This document shows, one piece after another, positions 1 through 8,648 of a stretch of 64,000 nt of DNA. Below the pieces are notes generated by a model. That model made no database searches and was not told where the DNA came from. It was given only the letters and a program-made list of their open reading frames with translations. Position 1 is the first letter of the stretch, and each line of letters starts with the position of its first letter. Source of the stretch: Symmachiella macrocystis (GTDB lineage Bacteria; Planctomycetota; Planctomycetia; Planctomycetales; Planctomycetaceae); NCBI RefSeq assembly GCF_007860075.1, contig NZ_SJPP01000001.1, positions 3,569,490-3,633,489 on the forward strand, given 5' to 3'. The translations under genes and the position numbers were made by a program.

Positions 1-633
1 TCGAAGAAGATGGTTGTTAGCGGAACGCATTCCGACAGCCCGGCATTCCAAGCGGGTCTGCGGCCCGGCGACGAAGTCCTCAAAGCGGGCAAAGTGGCTG
101 TGTCGGATCGGGCGGACTTCGAACGCGCGTTGTTGGGAATCAATCCCGGAAAAGAAGTGCCGGTCACGGTACGACGCGATGGCGCTGAAGTCGCTCTGCA
201 ACTTCGTATCGGACGCAACGGCGAACGCCCTCTCACGAATATCGTCGCCCGTGCCAACAATAGTGACACGACTTCATACCGTGGTGATACGCCGCAACAA
301 ATGGTCTGGCGGATTCTCGGTTTGCGATTCCGGACAATCAGCCAAAACCAACTGCCCAACAAATACCAAAAACACTATAAGGGCGGATTACAGGTCATCG
401 AAGTCCGTTCCAACGGCCCAGCGGCTGCCAAAGGGGTGAAGTCCGGCGATGTGGTTGTTGGCTTGGCGTTGTGGGAAGCCTACAAGATCACGCATGTGAC
501 GTACGCCTTCAAGCAACAACGCAAATCGCTAACCGCCAACTCAGCCGCCTCGGATATGGCACCTGTGAAGTGCCATATCATTCGCGGGGAGCAAATCATC
601 GAAAAAACATTGAGCCTTCCCCTGCAAGATTAA
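1..633 (+). CDS. PDZ-domain protein, C-terminal part (5' end outside window)
   Basis: The frame is open from base 1 and ends at TAA 631-633, so this is the tail of a longer gene. At least 210 residues are visible. Two PDZ-like modules can be read: one near the N-terminal end with GLRPGDEVLKAGK followed by a VPVTVRRDG strand, and a second with GPAAAKGVKSGDVVVGLAL. Tandem C-terminal PDZ domains are typical of HtrA/Deg-type periplasmic proteases and of other planctomycete trypsin-like or PDZ scaffold proteins. The protease domain, if present, would lie upstream of the window, so catalytic activity cannot be judged. An intrinsic terminator follows about 100 bases downstream, which suggests this is the last gene of its transcript. 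Confidence 0.8.
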   Translation, partial: SKKMVVSGTHSDSPAFQAGLRPGDEVLKAGKVAVSDRADFERALLGINPGKEVPVTVRRDGAEVALQLRIGRNGERPLTNIVARANNSDTTSYRGDTPQQMVWRILGLRFRTISQNQLPNKYQKHYKGGLQVIEVRSNGPAAAKGVKSGDVVVGLALWEAYKITHVTYAFKQQRKSLTANSAASDMAPVKCHIIRGEQIIEKTLSLPLQD

Positions 634-734
634 TGTCGCAGACGGTATGCACACGAATGAAAGTCGCTGCCTCTGCTGTGTGATACGAGGACTGTCATCA
701 CCTCGATTCACCGGCCGCAGCAAGACGTCCAACG

Positions 735-775
735 CCGGATCCCAGCGCCGTGGCTAGCTGGGGTCCGGTGTTTTT
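735..775 (+). terminator. Intrinsic terminator after the PDZ gene
   Basis: A 12-base arm at 735-746 pairs with 757-768 (one G-T type mismatch). The stem is GC-rich, the loop is ten bases, and a run of five T follows at 771-775. It lies between the PDZ gene and thiL and separates their transcription. Confidence 0.8.
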
Positions 776-870
776 ATGCGCCGAGCCGACCGGTCCTTCC
801 CAGCGCGTCGGTGCGGGCCTACAATTCGGGCGAGACTCTCTTCAATCTCAATCAGCTAAGGTCCACTCGG

Positions 871-1803
871 GTGAACACCGGCCGGCATGAATTTGAACTG
901 ATCGCATGGATTCGCCAACAGACCCGCGCCCACGACCGCATTCCTCTGGGAATCGGCGATGACACCGCAGCGTTGGCCTTTCCCAATCCGGCGAACTGCC
1001 TGGTCACCGTCGACATGCTGATGGAAGGGGTGCATTTTACGATGCCCCCGGCGACGCCTCGACAAATCGGTCATAAGGCATTGGCGGTCAATCTCAGCGA
1101 TATTGCCGCAATGGCCGGACGCCCTTTGGCAGCCGTGATCAGCCTCGCCCTACCCCGTGGCGTCCCCGCGAAATTGGCCGAGGAACTGTACGCCGGCATC
1201 GAGGAGTTGGCCGACCAGTTCGACGTCGCCATCGCTGGCGGTGACACCAATAGCTGGCAAGGTCCGCTGGTGATCAGCATCACCGCCTTGGGTGAAACAA
1301 CTGACCGCGGCGCCGTAACACGCAGCGGCGCTCGCCCAGGTGACGCGATATTTGTCACCGGAGGTTTGGGCGGCAGTCTGGCGGGAAAACACCTCGACTT
1401 CACGCCTCGCATCAACGAAGCCTCGAAATTGCATGAGGCCGTCGATCTGCATGCCATGCTCGATGTTAGCGACGGCTTGGCGGCGGATTTGCAGCACATT
1501 GTCGAAGAAAGCGGCGTGGGAGTTATTTTAGAGGAGTCGGAAATCCCCATCAGCCCAGCCGCCCAAACCGCCGCCGAGGAAGACGGTCGTTCTGCTTGGG
1601 ATCACGCCCTCTCCGACGGTGAAGACTTTGAGTTGTTGTTTACCGTCTCAGGCGATGACGCTGCGCGGTTATTGGCCAACTCGCCGCTAGAAATTCCCTT
1701 GTCGAGAATTGGCACGGTCGTTGATGGTAACGAAATGCAGTTACGCACCGCAGCCGGAAAGGTGATCCCCTTACCGGTGTCAGGCTGGAAGCATCTGTTA
1801 TAA
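871..1803 (+). CDS. thiL: Thiamine-monophosphate kinase
   Basis: ThiL phosphorylates thiamine monophosphate to the active cofactor thiamine diphosphate, using ATP, in the cytoplasm. The family signatures are visible: HEFELIAWIRQ at the start, GDDTAAL for metal binding, GGDTNSW in the middle, DVSDGLAADL and SDGEDFELLF toward the C-terminus. The frame opens at GTG 811, but homology begins just after GTG 871 (VNTGRHEFEL), so I use 871, giving 310 residues, close to the usual length. An AAGG stretch about ten bases upstream is a modest ribosome site. It is followed at once by tsaE, and the two probably share a transcript. No TPP riboswitch-like sequence was recognised upstream. Confidence 0.92.
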   Translation: MNTGRHEFELIAWIRQQTRAHDRIPLGIGDDTAALAFPNPANCLVTVDMLMEGVHFTMPPATPRQIGHKALAVNLSDIAAMAGRPLAAVISLALPRGVPAKLAEELYAGIEELADQFDVAIAGGDTNSWQGPLVISITALGETTDRGAVTRSGARPGDAIFVTGGLGGSLAGKHLDFTPRINEASKLHEAVDLHAMLDVSDGLAADLQHIVEESGVGVILEESEIPISPAAQTAAEEDGRSAWDHALSDGEDFELLFTVSGDDAARLLANSPLEIPLSRIGTVVDGNEMQLRTAAGKVIPLPVSGWKHLL

Positions 1804-1854
1804 TTGCCGACAGTTCCGTTCTCCGTAACTACCGCTGATCGAGAAAGCCCCACT

Positions 1855-2370
1855 GTGCCCGGCTCCGAATCGTCCCTCCCGACAACTTGGACGTATACGT
1901 CGCATTCAGAAGTAGAGACCGCTGCATTAGGCGCCGCCGTAGGGCACGCTGCTCAAGCGGGGGCGGTGATTGGTTTGGTAGGCAACCTCGGTGCGGGAAA
2001 GACGCGTCTGACTCGTGCCGTTGCCACGGCGCTTGAAGTCGACGAAAAGTTGGTCACGAGCCCGACATTCGTATTGATCCAAGAATACGCCGGTCGGCTG
2101 CCGGTATATCATTTCGATACGTATCGGTTGGGCAGCGTTGACGAGTTTCTGGATTTGGGCGTCGAGGAATATTTTGAGGCCGGAGGCGTCTGCTTGATCG
2201 AATGGGCGGACCGCGTTGCCGGTGTCTTGCCTGACGATGTGCTACGGATCGAAATCGACATTACGGGAGAAAGCACCCGCGTTTTCAAGTTCGCTGCCCA
2301 AGGACCAATCGCACAATCGATGCTCATCGACGTTGCTCGCAACGTCGCCGACGCGCATAAAGAAGGTTGA
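1855..2370 (+). CDS. tsaE: tRNA threonylcarbamoyladenosine biosynthesis ATPase TsaE
   Basis: TsaE is the ATPase that works with TsaB and TsaD to make the t6A modification at position 37 of ANN-decoding tRNAs. A Walker A motif GNLGAGKTRLTRAVA is present, then SPTFVLIQEY, HFDTYRL and a late EWADRV motif, in the order expected for the family. The open frame begins with TTG at 1804, directly after the thiL stop. GTG 1855 has GAGAAAG about seven bases upstream and gives 171 residues, nearer the family norm, so I prefer it. No tsaB or tsaD is in the window. Confidence 0.9.
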   Translation: MPGSESSLPTTWTYTSHSEVETAALGAAVGHAAQAGAVIGLVGNLGAGKTRLTRAVATALEVDEKLVTSPTFVLIQEYAGRLPVYHFDTYRLGSVDEFLDLGVEEYFEAGGVCLIEWADRVAGVLPDDVLRIEIDITGESTRVFKFAAQGPIAQSMLIDVARNVADAHKEG

Positions 2371-2393
2371 AATTGTGGAACTTGCGCCGGGCG

Positions 2394-3767
2394 TTAGAGC
2401 AATTCCGAAATCGGGGTGGGATCTTCCAGGACCGGGGTTGGGCGACCGCGATGGTCTAAGAGATGCAACGCCGGGTTGAGTCCCATGGCACGATAGATTG
2501 TGGCGTGGATATGTTCCGGACGAACTGCGCGGGTGAGCGGTCGATATCCCTTGCTGTCGGTCGAACCGATAATCTGCCCGCCACGAATGCCGCCGCCTCC
2601 CATCAGGCAGAACATCGATGCACCCCAGTGATCGCGACCGGGCGTCCCCTTACTCAACGGAGGACCGCCATTGCCGCCATCGTTGATCCGTGGCGTGCGG
2701 CTGAATTCACCGCAGAGCACAACCATGGTGCTTTCCAACAGACCGCGCTGGTCCAAGTCTTTGAACAAACCATACACGGCAGCGTCGACGCGCGGTAAAT
2801 AGGATTGCATGCCTGATTCGAGATTCCAGTGATGGTCCCAGCCGCCGAAATGGCAAGTGACAAACCGCGCGCCGGCTTCGACCAACCGTCGCGCCAACAA
2901 CGTGCTTTGGCCCCAAGTATGCCGTCCATAGAGATCGCGAATCCGTGGATCTTCACGGCTAAGGTCAAAGGCTTCCCGCGCGCGTTTTCCAGAGACGAAT
3001 TCAAATGCGTTTTTATCGAACCGATCCATCGCATCGAAGGTAGCGGTCTTTTCGACGTTGCGGGGAATCGTGTCGAGTTGTGTCAACAACCCGCGGCGAT
3101 CCTCCAACCGCGACAGAGACAACCCTTTCGCCAGATTCAGGTTTTTGACTTCGAATTTATCTTTGTTCGGATCCCCACCCGTCTGAAACGGATCGTGTTG
3201 CACGCCCAACCAGTTTCCGCCGAAGTAGCCTGGACGCAAGCCGATGCTACTGGCTACCGGCACGCTGATGTAGCTGGGCATGCCCGGACTTTTTGCACCT
3301 AACTCGCGCGTAATCACTGAACCGAGAGAGGGGAATTTACCCGTATTGTTCCCACCGCTGACACCCATCGCTTTGGAAGTCAACATACGATGGCCGCCGG
3401 CGAAGTGATCGCCCGTGCCGTGATGTAGCGAGCGGACGATCGAAAACTTGTCGGCGATTTTTGCTTGTTGGGGAAACAGTTCGCTGATTTCAAATCCCTG
3501 TACGTTCGTAGGAATGGGATTCCACATACCGCGAATCTCAGCCGGTGCTTCCGGTTTGAGATCGTATAGATCCAAGTGCCCCGGTCCGCCGTCGAGCCAC
3601 AGCAAGATAACTGAGCGATGCTGTTTACCCTCCGCTGCAGTTTCCTTGGCACGCAACACGTCCGCCAATCCTGCGGTGGCCATGCCGGCGACGCCCAACT
3701 GCACAAAGCTGCGACGACTCATGCCGTCACAGTACTTTCCTGTGTTTCCCATATCGACTTGCAGCAT
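2394..3767 (-). CDS. DUF1501 domain protein, probably Tat-exported
   Basis: Secreted DUF1501 proteins have an alkaline-phosphatase/sulfatase-like fold and are greatly expanded in planctomycetes. Their substrates are largely unknown. The N-terminus has MSRRSFVQLGVAGMATAG, an Arg-Arg followed by a hydrophobic stretch, as in Tat signals. Inside are LLWLDGGPGHLDLYDLKP, LHHGTGDHFAGGHRM, CHFGGWDHH and GEFSRTPRIN, all characteristic of the family and rich in possible metal ligands (Asp, His). The longest frame starts at GTG 3824, but ATG 3767 has GGGAGAG about seven bases upstream, so I start there (457 residues). The usual cytochrome-type DUF1549/DUF1553 partner is not adjacent. Confidence 0.88.
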   Translation of the reverse strand: MLQVDMGNTGKYCDGMSRRSFVQLGVAGMATAGLADVLRAKETAAEGKQHRSVILLWLDGGPGHLDLYDLKPEAPAEIRGMWNPIPTNVQGFEISELFPQQAKIADKFSIVRSLHHGTGDHFAGGHRMLTSKAMGVSGGNNTGKFPSLGSVITRELGAKSPGMPSYISVPVASSIGLRPGYFGGNWLGVQHDPFQTGGDPNKDKFEVKNLNLAKGLSLSRLEDRRGLLTQLDTIPRNVEKTATFDAMDRFDKNAFEFVSGKRAREAFDLSREDPRIRDLYGRHTWGQSTLLARRLVEAGARFVTCHFGGWDHHWNLESGMQSYLPRVDAAVYGLFKDLDQRGLLESTMVVLCGEFSRTPRINDGGNGGPPLSKGTPGRDHWGASMFCLMGGGGIRGGQIIGSTDSKGYRPLTRAVRPEHIHATIYRAMGLNPALHLLDHRGRPTPVLEDPTPISELL

Positions 3768-3918
3768 CGTCGGTCTCTCCCAACCAAAATGGGGGCAATC
3801 GTCCCGCGTCTTTGCGGGGCTCACAACGCATCACGCTGTATTGATGTGAATTCTACTCAAATCATTGCAATCCGTGCAACGTGATCTAGGGAATTTACCA
3901 GGGTAGTCGGCTGTGCAG

Positions 3919-4060
3919 AGTGGCCAGTGGATAGAGGCCAGTGGCCAGAAAAGGGGGAGCGATTACCCGCGATCAGTCACTGGGGCAGAAGCTCAAAGCC
4001 TAGTCCGCCAGTTTGAAGTGGACATCCCGCACACCACCTCAAACCTGTCGCTTTACGCCT
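3919..4060. repeat. Dispersed intergenic repeat, copy A
   Basis: It has two blocks. The first, 3919-3952, is built from repeated GTGGCCAGTGG units ending in GGCCAGAAAA. The second, 4037-4060, reads CCTCAAACCTGTC then CTTTACGCCT. Both blocks recur in the same order and orientation at 20038-20073 and 20116-20139. The second block is identical at 20 of 24 positions. The spacing differs (about 85 versus 42 bases), so only the blocks are conserved. Confidence 0.6.
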
Positions 4061-4134
4061 GTTTTACTCAAAAATAGACAAATTCCGCTCCCAATCGTAT
4101 CTTCCTAAACAGTCCGCGATTGAGCATTTCGCAG

Positions 4135-4162
4135 TTGTAGCCAAGTCATTGCGTGATAAAAT
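4135..4162 (+). promoter_or_regulatory. Candidate sigma70-type promoter for the secretin-N gene
   Basis: TTGTAG at 4135-4140 and TAAAAT at 4157-4162 are separated by 16 bases. This would give a leader of roughly 135 bases ahead of the start at 4305. It is sequence similarity only. Confidence 0.35.
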
Positions 4163-4304
4163 GGGAAATCGAGATTTCTTGCTCGCCGTGATTTCACAGG
4201 CAGGGCCCGTGTCGATCGACTCTTCCGTGAGTACTCACACTTGCGTGATACGGGTAAAAAATACCGTTCGGAATGCGTTCTCTAATACGAAAAGGTAGTC
4301 TCAC

Positions 4305-7217
4305 ATGCGCTCCATGCATCGCATATTTCTGTCAGCCGTTTGCGGGTTGTTGCTCAGCGGATTGCCCGAACTCTGTCATGCCCAAGATGCTGTTGTCGTC
4401 CCCTCTGGAGTACGGGGTCGACGGTCCACGCCCTCGCAACCGGGGCAGCCTGGCCAACCTCAACCGGGACAAGCAAAACCGGGTGATAAATCCAAGCCGG
4501 GTGACGACAAGAACAAAGACAAAAAACCGGACGAGAAAAAAGAGGAACCGGGAACCTCAGCCGTAAAGCGGCCCGCCAAACCGGATGAGGAGCCGAAGCC
4601 GGAAGATCTCAAACTACAGAGACTGGGCGACGGTGAAGTCCGCTTCAACTTCCGCGGCGCTCCCTGGCCGGTGGTGCTCAAGGAGTTGGCCGACGTCGCG
4701 CATCTCAACTTGGACTGGCAGGAATTGCCGGGCGACTATTTGAATTTTGTCACAACCCGCAGTTACGAGGTCGACGAAGCCCGCGACGTGATCAATCGCC
4801 ACCTGCTGGCGCGGGGTTACACCATGATCTTGCATGAAGAAATGCTCTCGGTGGTCAGCCTGAAGAAAATCAAAGAACTCAACCCGGCCGTTGTACCGGA
4901 GGTCACGCCCGAGGAACTTGCCAAATTGATGCCCCACGAATACGTCCGCACGTCGTTCGTGCTCGATACGTTGATTGCCAAAGAATTGGCAGAACAACTC
5001 AAACCGTTGATTAGCCCCGAGCATGGCCGTCTGAACGCGGTGGAGTCGCTCAATCGTCTGGAAGCGATGGATACGGTCGCCAATTTGCGGCAGATCCAAT
5101 CATATCTATTGATGGAGAAATCCGACATCGGACAAGACCGAGTGATGCAGGAGTTCTTTCTCAAACATACCCGCGCCTCAGAAACGTTGGTGCAATTGCA
5201 AGATCTGCTGGGGATCAAACGCACGGCCGAAGTCTCCGGCGCCGCGAATCCGCAGATGCAGCAGCAAATGCAACAAATGATGCAACGCATGCAGCAACAA
5301 CAGCAAAAAAAGGGTGGGGCTGCCGGTGCTAAGGCCCCCGAAGAGGTGCGACTGATTGTCAATTCCCGCAGCAACAGCATCATGGCGACGGCACCACCCA
5401 ACAAAATGGCCATCATTACGCAAGCCATCAAATCACTCGATGTGGCTGCCGATCCGGCCGACTCGCTGTTTAACAACATCGACCGCATGCAGACTTATCG
5501 TTTAGCGGCGACCGACCCCGAAACGTTAGTAAATATGTTGGAAGACCTGGGGGGCTTGGATATCGGCACGCAATTAGAAGTCGATAAAAAGAATAAAGCC
5601 ATCATCGCCAAGGCCTCTATGACCGACCATTTGATGATCCGCAAACTGATCGCCAAGCTCGACGGCAGCGGCCGGCGGTTTGATGTGATCAAATTGCGAC
5701 GACTAGACGCGGTCGAAGTCGCCGGCTCGATCAAATTCATGATGGGCGGCGAAGAAGAGAAAAAGGACAACAGTCGCTCGCGGTATTCGTGGTATGGCGG
5801 CTACGGATCGTCCAATCAAAAAGAGGAAAAGGAAGACAAATTCCGTGTCGATGCCGACATGGACAACAACCGCCTGTTGCTGTGGGCCAACGACATTGAA
5901 TTGGACTCAGTCGAAGGGTTGTTGGTCAAGTTGGGTGAAATCCGGGCTCCCGGCCAAAACCGCAGCAAAATGCGGTTGATGGAAGCGGTTTCCCCCGAAG
6001 ATTCCGAAAAGGTCTTAGAACGCCTGCGGAAGATTTGGCCGAACATTGCCCCCAACGAATTGATTCTCCCCGAACCGATTGAAACTCCGGAAACAGACGA
6101 ACCGACTAAGGAAAAAAAGGATGCAGCGGCCAAACCCAAGACCGCTGCCCTGCCGATTCAACCACGTCTGCAGTTGGCGAATTTCTATGAAGAAAAGACG
6201 GCGGCAAAAGAACCGGTCGAGGCCGCCGCAGCTGATGCGAGCGACAATCAACAAGCCAAACGTCCTGCGGGCACCCGCAAAGCCGAAGCGCCTCCCATCT
6301 CGATCCGCCGCACACACGATGGCCGTCTCGTCATCAGTTGCGACGACCCCGCCGCACTGGATGTGTTAGAAGATTTGATGGTCGACATCGCTCCGCCACC
6401 AAAGACTTACAAAGTCTTCTTCCTCAAATATGCGTCCGCCTATTGGGTCAGCTTTAATCTAGAGGACTTCTTCAAAGAAGAGGACGAAGACGACAAACCA
6501 CGTCGACCCTACTGGTATTACGACTACGGTTCCAACGATAAGAAAGACGAAACGCGAAGTTTATCCAAGCGCAAGAAGTTGAAATTCATCGTCGATACCG
6601 ACACGAATTCGATCATGGTCCGCGGCGGGGATTCCAGCCAATGGAAAACTGTTGAGGAATTAATTGAAATGTACGACAAGGCCTTGCCGCCCAACTCGCG
6701 TAATGTGCGACACGTACAAATCTTTAAGCTCAAACACAACAGCGCTAAGGACGTTTCCGAGGCGATCAAAGACGTTTATCGCGACCTGCTCAGCGCTAAT
6801 GACAAGGCGCTTGAAAATCAGCCGAAAAAACAAACTAACATTCGCTACGCCGACTATTATGGCGACGATGACAAGGATGAATTGAGCCAAGGCCGTTTCA
6901 AGGGGGACTTGTCGATCGGGGTCGACCCCAAGACGAATACGTTGATCGTCTCAGCCACGGAGGCCATTTTGCACAACGTGGGACTCATGATCAACGAACT
7001 TGAGACATCGGCGGCACCGCTGGAATCGAATATGCAGGTCGTCAAACTCAAGCCGGGAATGGATTCTGCGGCGATCCATGAGAACCTTTCCAAACTGCTC
7101 AACCCGCGACCGTCGGACGAAGAAAAGCAAAGACAAGAAGCGGAGAAGCAAAAACAAATGCAACGAAAGCAACAGCAGCAGCAACAAGATGCCGCAGCCG
7201 CAGCCTTGCTGAACTGA
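4305..7217 (+). CDS. Secreted protein with repeated secretin N-type (NolW-like) domains
   Basis: The 970-residue product starts with a signal peptide (MRSMHRIFLSAVCGLLLSG, likely cleaved after CHA). A proline/lysine-rich linker follows to about residue 100, then a secretin/TonB short N-terminal-like domain (RFNFRGAPWPVVLKELADVA), and several secretin_N-type modules with the recurrent pattern V-x-x-x-S-N-S-I-M/I-V. The beta-barrel secretin pore domain that normally follows was not recognised; the protein ends in a Gln/Lys-rich tail. It may be a periplasmic scaffold or a partner of a secretin encoded elsewhere. Odd features are acidic/Tyr-rich inserts around residues 480-505, 725-750 and 848-858, and a Gln-rich run near residues 320-345. 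AAAAGG about ten bases upstream supports the start. A terminator follows. Confidence 0.75.
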   Translation: MRSMHRIFLSAVCGLLLSGLPELCHAQDAVVVPSGVRGRRSTPSQPGQPGQPQPGQAKPGDKSKPGDDKNKDKKPDEKKEEPGTSAVKRPAKPDEEPKPEDLKLQRLGDGEVRFNFRGAPWPVVLKELADVAHLNLDWQELPGDYLNFVTTRSYEVDEARDVINRHLLARGYTMILHEEMLSVVSLKKIKELNPAVVPEVTPEELAKLMPHEYVRTSFVLDTLIAKELAEQLKPLISPEHGRLNAVESLNRLEAMDTVANLRQIQSYLLMEKSDIGQDRVMQEFFLKHTRASETLVQLQDLLGIKRTAEVSGAANPQMQQQMQQMMQRMQQQQQKKGGAAGAKAPEEVRLIVNSRSNSIMATAPPNKMAIITQAIKSLDVAADPADSLFNNIDRMQTYRLAATDPETLVNMLEDLGGLDIGTQLEVDKKNKAIIAKASMTDHLMIRKLIAKLDGSGRRFDVIKLRRLDAVEVAGSIKFMMGGEEEKKDNSRSRYSWYGGYGSSNQKEEKEDKFRVDADMDNNRLLLWANDIELDSVEGLLVKLGEIRAPGQNRSKMRLMEAVSPEDSEKVLERLRKIWPNIAPNELILPEPIETPETDEPTKEKKDAAAKPKTAALPIQPRLQLANFYEEKTAAKEPVEAAAADASDNQQAKRPAGTRKAEAPPISIRRTHDGRLVISCDDPAALDVLEDLMVDIAPPPKTYKVFFLKYASAYWVSFNLEDFFKEEDEDDKPRRPYWYYDYGSNDKKDETRSLSKRKKLKFIVDTDTNSIMVRGGDSSQWKTVEELIEMYDKALPPNSRNVRHVQIFKLKHNSAKDVSEAIKDVYRDLLSANDKALENQPKKQTNIRYADYYGDDDKDELSQGRFKGDLSIGVDPKTNTLIVSATEAILHNVGLMINELETSAAPLESNMQVVKLKPGMDSAAIHENLSKLLNPRPSDEEKQRQEAEKQKQMQRKQQQQQQDAAAAALLN

Positions 7218-7269
7218 CTCGCTGCACCGTTGGGTTTGCACAATCGGGTTTACACGTGACAGACGTATT

Positions 7270-7307
7270 CCCCCACCCCTCGTTTATCCGAGGAGTGGGG
7301 GATTTTT
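7270..7307 (+). terminator. Intrinsic terminator after the secretin-N gene
   Basis: Arms 7270-7282 and 7289-7301 form a 13-base stem with one mismatch and a six-base loop, followed by a run of six T at 7303-7308. The A-rich side is weak for the opposite strand, so it mainly serves the upstream plus-strand gene. Confidence 0.85.
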
Positions 7308-7317
7308 TATACGCGTC

Positions 7318-8526
7318 CTATTCGGCTTTCTCAAACCCGAAAATGTGACCCGACGGGGTGAGCATATATGCCTCCCCTTGTTCGTCTTCGCCGAATGACA
7401 TCACCGGCAGTGGGTCGACCCCTTCCGGCCAACTGATGCTGCGGTTAGCAGTCACGACTTTTTTGTCGGCGTCGTACTTCAAGGCCCAAATGCGGCCGCT
7501 CACGTAGTCGGCATACAAATACGAGCCGACCAATTCTGGAAACTTCTTGCCACGATAAACCTGTCCGCCGGTGATCGACTTGCCGATGTCGTGATGGTAT
7601 TCCCAAATCGGTTCGATCAAATCCTTGCGCGGCCCGACTCCGTTGGGGCCGAATTTGTGCTTCCCTTCACGAAGGTTCCAACCGTAGTTGCCCCCTTTGA
7701 CGATGATGTCAATTTCTTCCCAAATGTCCTGCCCCACATCCGCCGCCCAGCACAGGCCGGTTTTACGGTCAAAAGACAACCGCCAAATGTTACGAACGCC
7801 GTAGGCATAAATCTCGGGACGCGCACCGGGGGTCTTCACGAACGGGTTGTCCTTGGGAATCGAGTAGTTCTTTCCGTTGGACTTGTGGTCGACATCAATC
7901 CGCAAGATCGATCCCAACCATGTCTTTAGGTTTTGTCCGTTCCCCATCGGATCATTACCGGCTCCGCCATCCCCAAGGGCAATGTACAAATAACCGTCCG
8001 GCCCAAAGGCGATTGTGCCGCCATTGTGATTCCAAAACGGTTGTGGAATGCGGAGGATTTCGACTTCCGTCTTGGGATCCACCTGCTGAGGATTGTCGGC
8101 GGAGACGGTGAACCGGGAGACGACCGAGGTGTGCGGAGCATCGGTCGTTGTGTAATACACGAATAGATGGCCGTTCTCTTTGTATTTGGGATGAAACGCA
8201 AAACCTAACAGGCCTTCTTCGTTTTGGTTGTCCTTGTAGACCACCTTGGACTCGATGTCGAGAAACGGGCTCGACTCGGTGGCGTCCTGATCGTTTTTGA
8301 AGACGCGAATCACCCCTTCTTGTTCGGCAACAAAAACGCGATCACTGCCGTCGCCGGCGTAGGTCATTACGATCGGACGCCGAAACTCCAAATCGATGAA
8401 TGCCTGTGTCGCGCGGATGGCGAGCGGCGATTCATCAATTTCCGCCGCACGGCCGGTGGTGCTCAAAATAGAAACTGTCAAAGCCAGTGCGGAGAACACC
8501 AGCGTCATACGCGGAAACATCTTCAT
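7318..8526 (-). CDS. PQQ-dependent sugar dehydrogenase (soluble GSDH/YliI type), exported
   Basis: This family forms a six-bladed beta-propeller that oxidises aldose sugars with the quinone cofactor PQQ in the periplasm. The 402-residue product has a signal peptide (hydrophobic MTLVFSALALTVSIL, cleavage near GRA-AE). Family motifs are present in order: EEGLLGFAFHP, FWNHNGGTIAFGPDGYLYI with the conserved catalytic-type His, LGDGGAGNDP, GSILRIDVD, YGVRNIWRLSFD, ADVGQDIWEEI, GNYGWN and GGQVYRG. The start ATG 8526 has AGGTGG about eleven bases upstream. Whether PQQ is made by this organism cannot be seen here; some planctomycete members act on other polymers. Confidence 0.87.
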   Translation of the reverse strand: MKMFPRMTLVFSALALTVSILSTTGRAAEIDESPLAIRATQAFIDLEFRRPIVMTYAGDGSDRVFVAEQEGVIRVFKNDQDATESSPFLDIESKVVYKDNQNEEGLLGFAFHPKYKENGHLFVYYTTTDAPHTSVVSRFTVSADNPQQVDPKTEVEILRIPQPFWNHNGGTIAFGPDGYLYIALGDGGAGNDPMGNGQNLKTWLGSILRIDVDHKSNGKNYSIPKDNPFVKTPGARPEIYAYGVRNIWRLSFDRKTGLCWAADVGQDIWEEIDIIVKGGNYGWNLREGKHKFGPNGVGPRKDLIEPIWEYHHDIGKSITGGQVYRGKKFPELVGSYLYADYVSGRIWALKYDADKKVVTANRSISWPEGVDPLPVMSFGEDEQGEAYMLTPSGHIFGFEKAE

Positions 8527-8648
8527 CAGCGGACCACCTGTTGCGTGAATTGGTTAAAAAATTTCTTGTCAGGCGCGCAACGCAACGCACCTGCCTGGGT
8601 AGGTCGTATGAGAATAGAGCGAAGCGGCCCCGATTTCAAAGCGCACGG

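Larger units (their letters stand above)
3768..4304. other. Intergenic region with a dispersed-repeat copy and a candidate promoter
   Basis: No convincing gene lies in this 537-base stretch between two divergent genes. It holds copy A of a two-part repeat (3919-3952 and 4037-4060; the other copy is at about 20.04-20.14 kb) and a sigma70-like promoter candidate at 4135-4162 facing the secretin-N gene. Confidence 0.6.

Noticed and set aside
634-870. Possible TPP riboswitch before thiL
   Set aside because: I looked for the conserved CTGAGA-type core and the paired arms and saw none; only the terminator of the upstream gene is clear.
5256-5320. CAGCAACAACAG-type repeat suspected as a microsatellite or CRISPR-like array
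   Set aside because: It is a Gln-rich stretch within the coding frame of the secretin-N gene; repeats are irregular and have no spacers.
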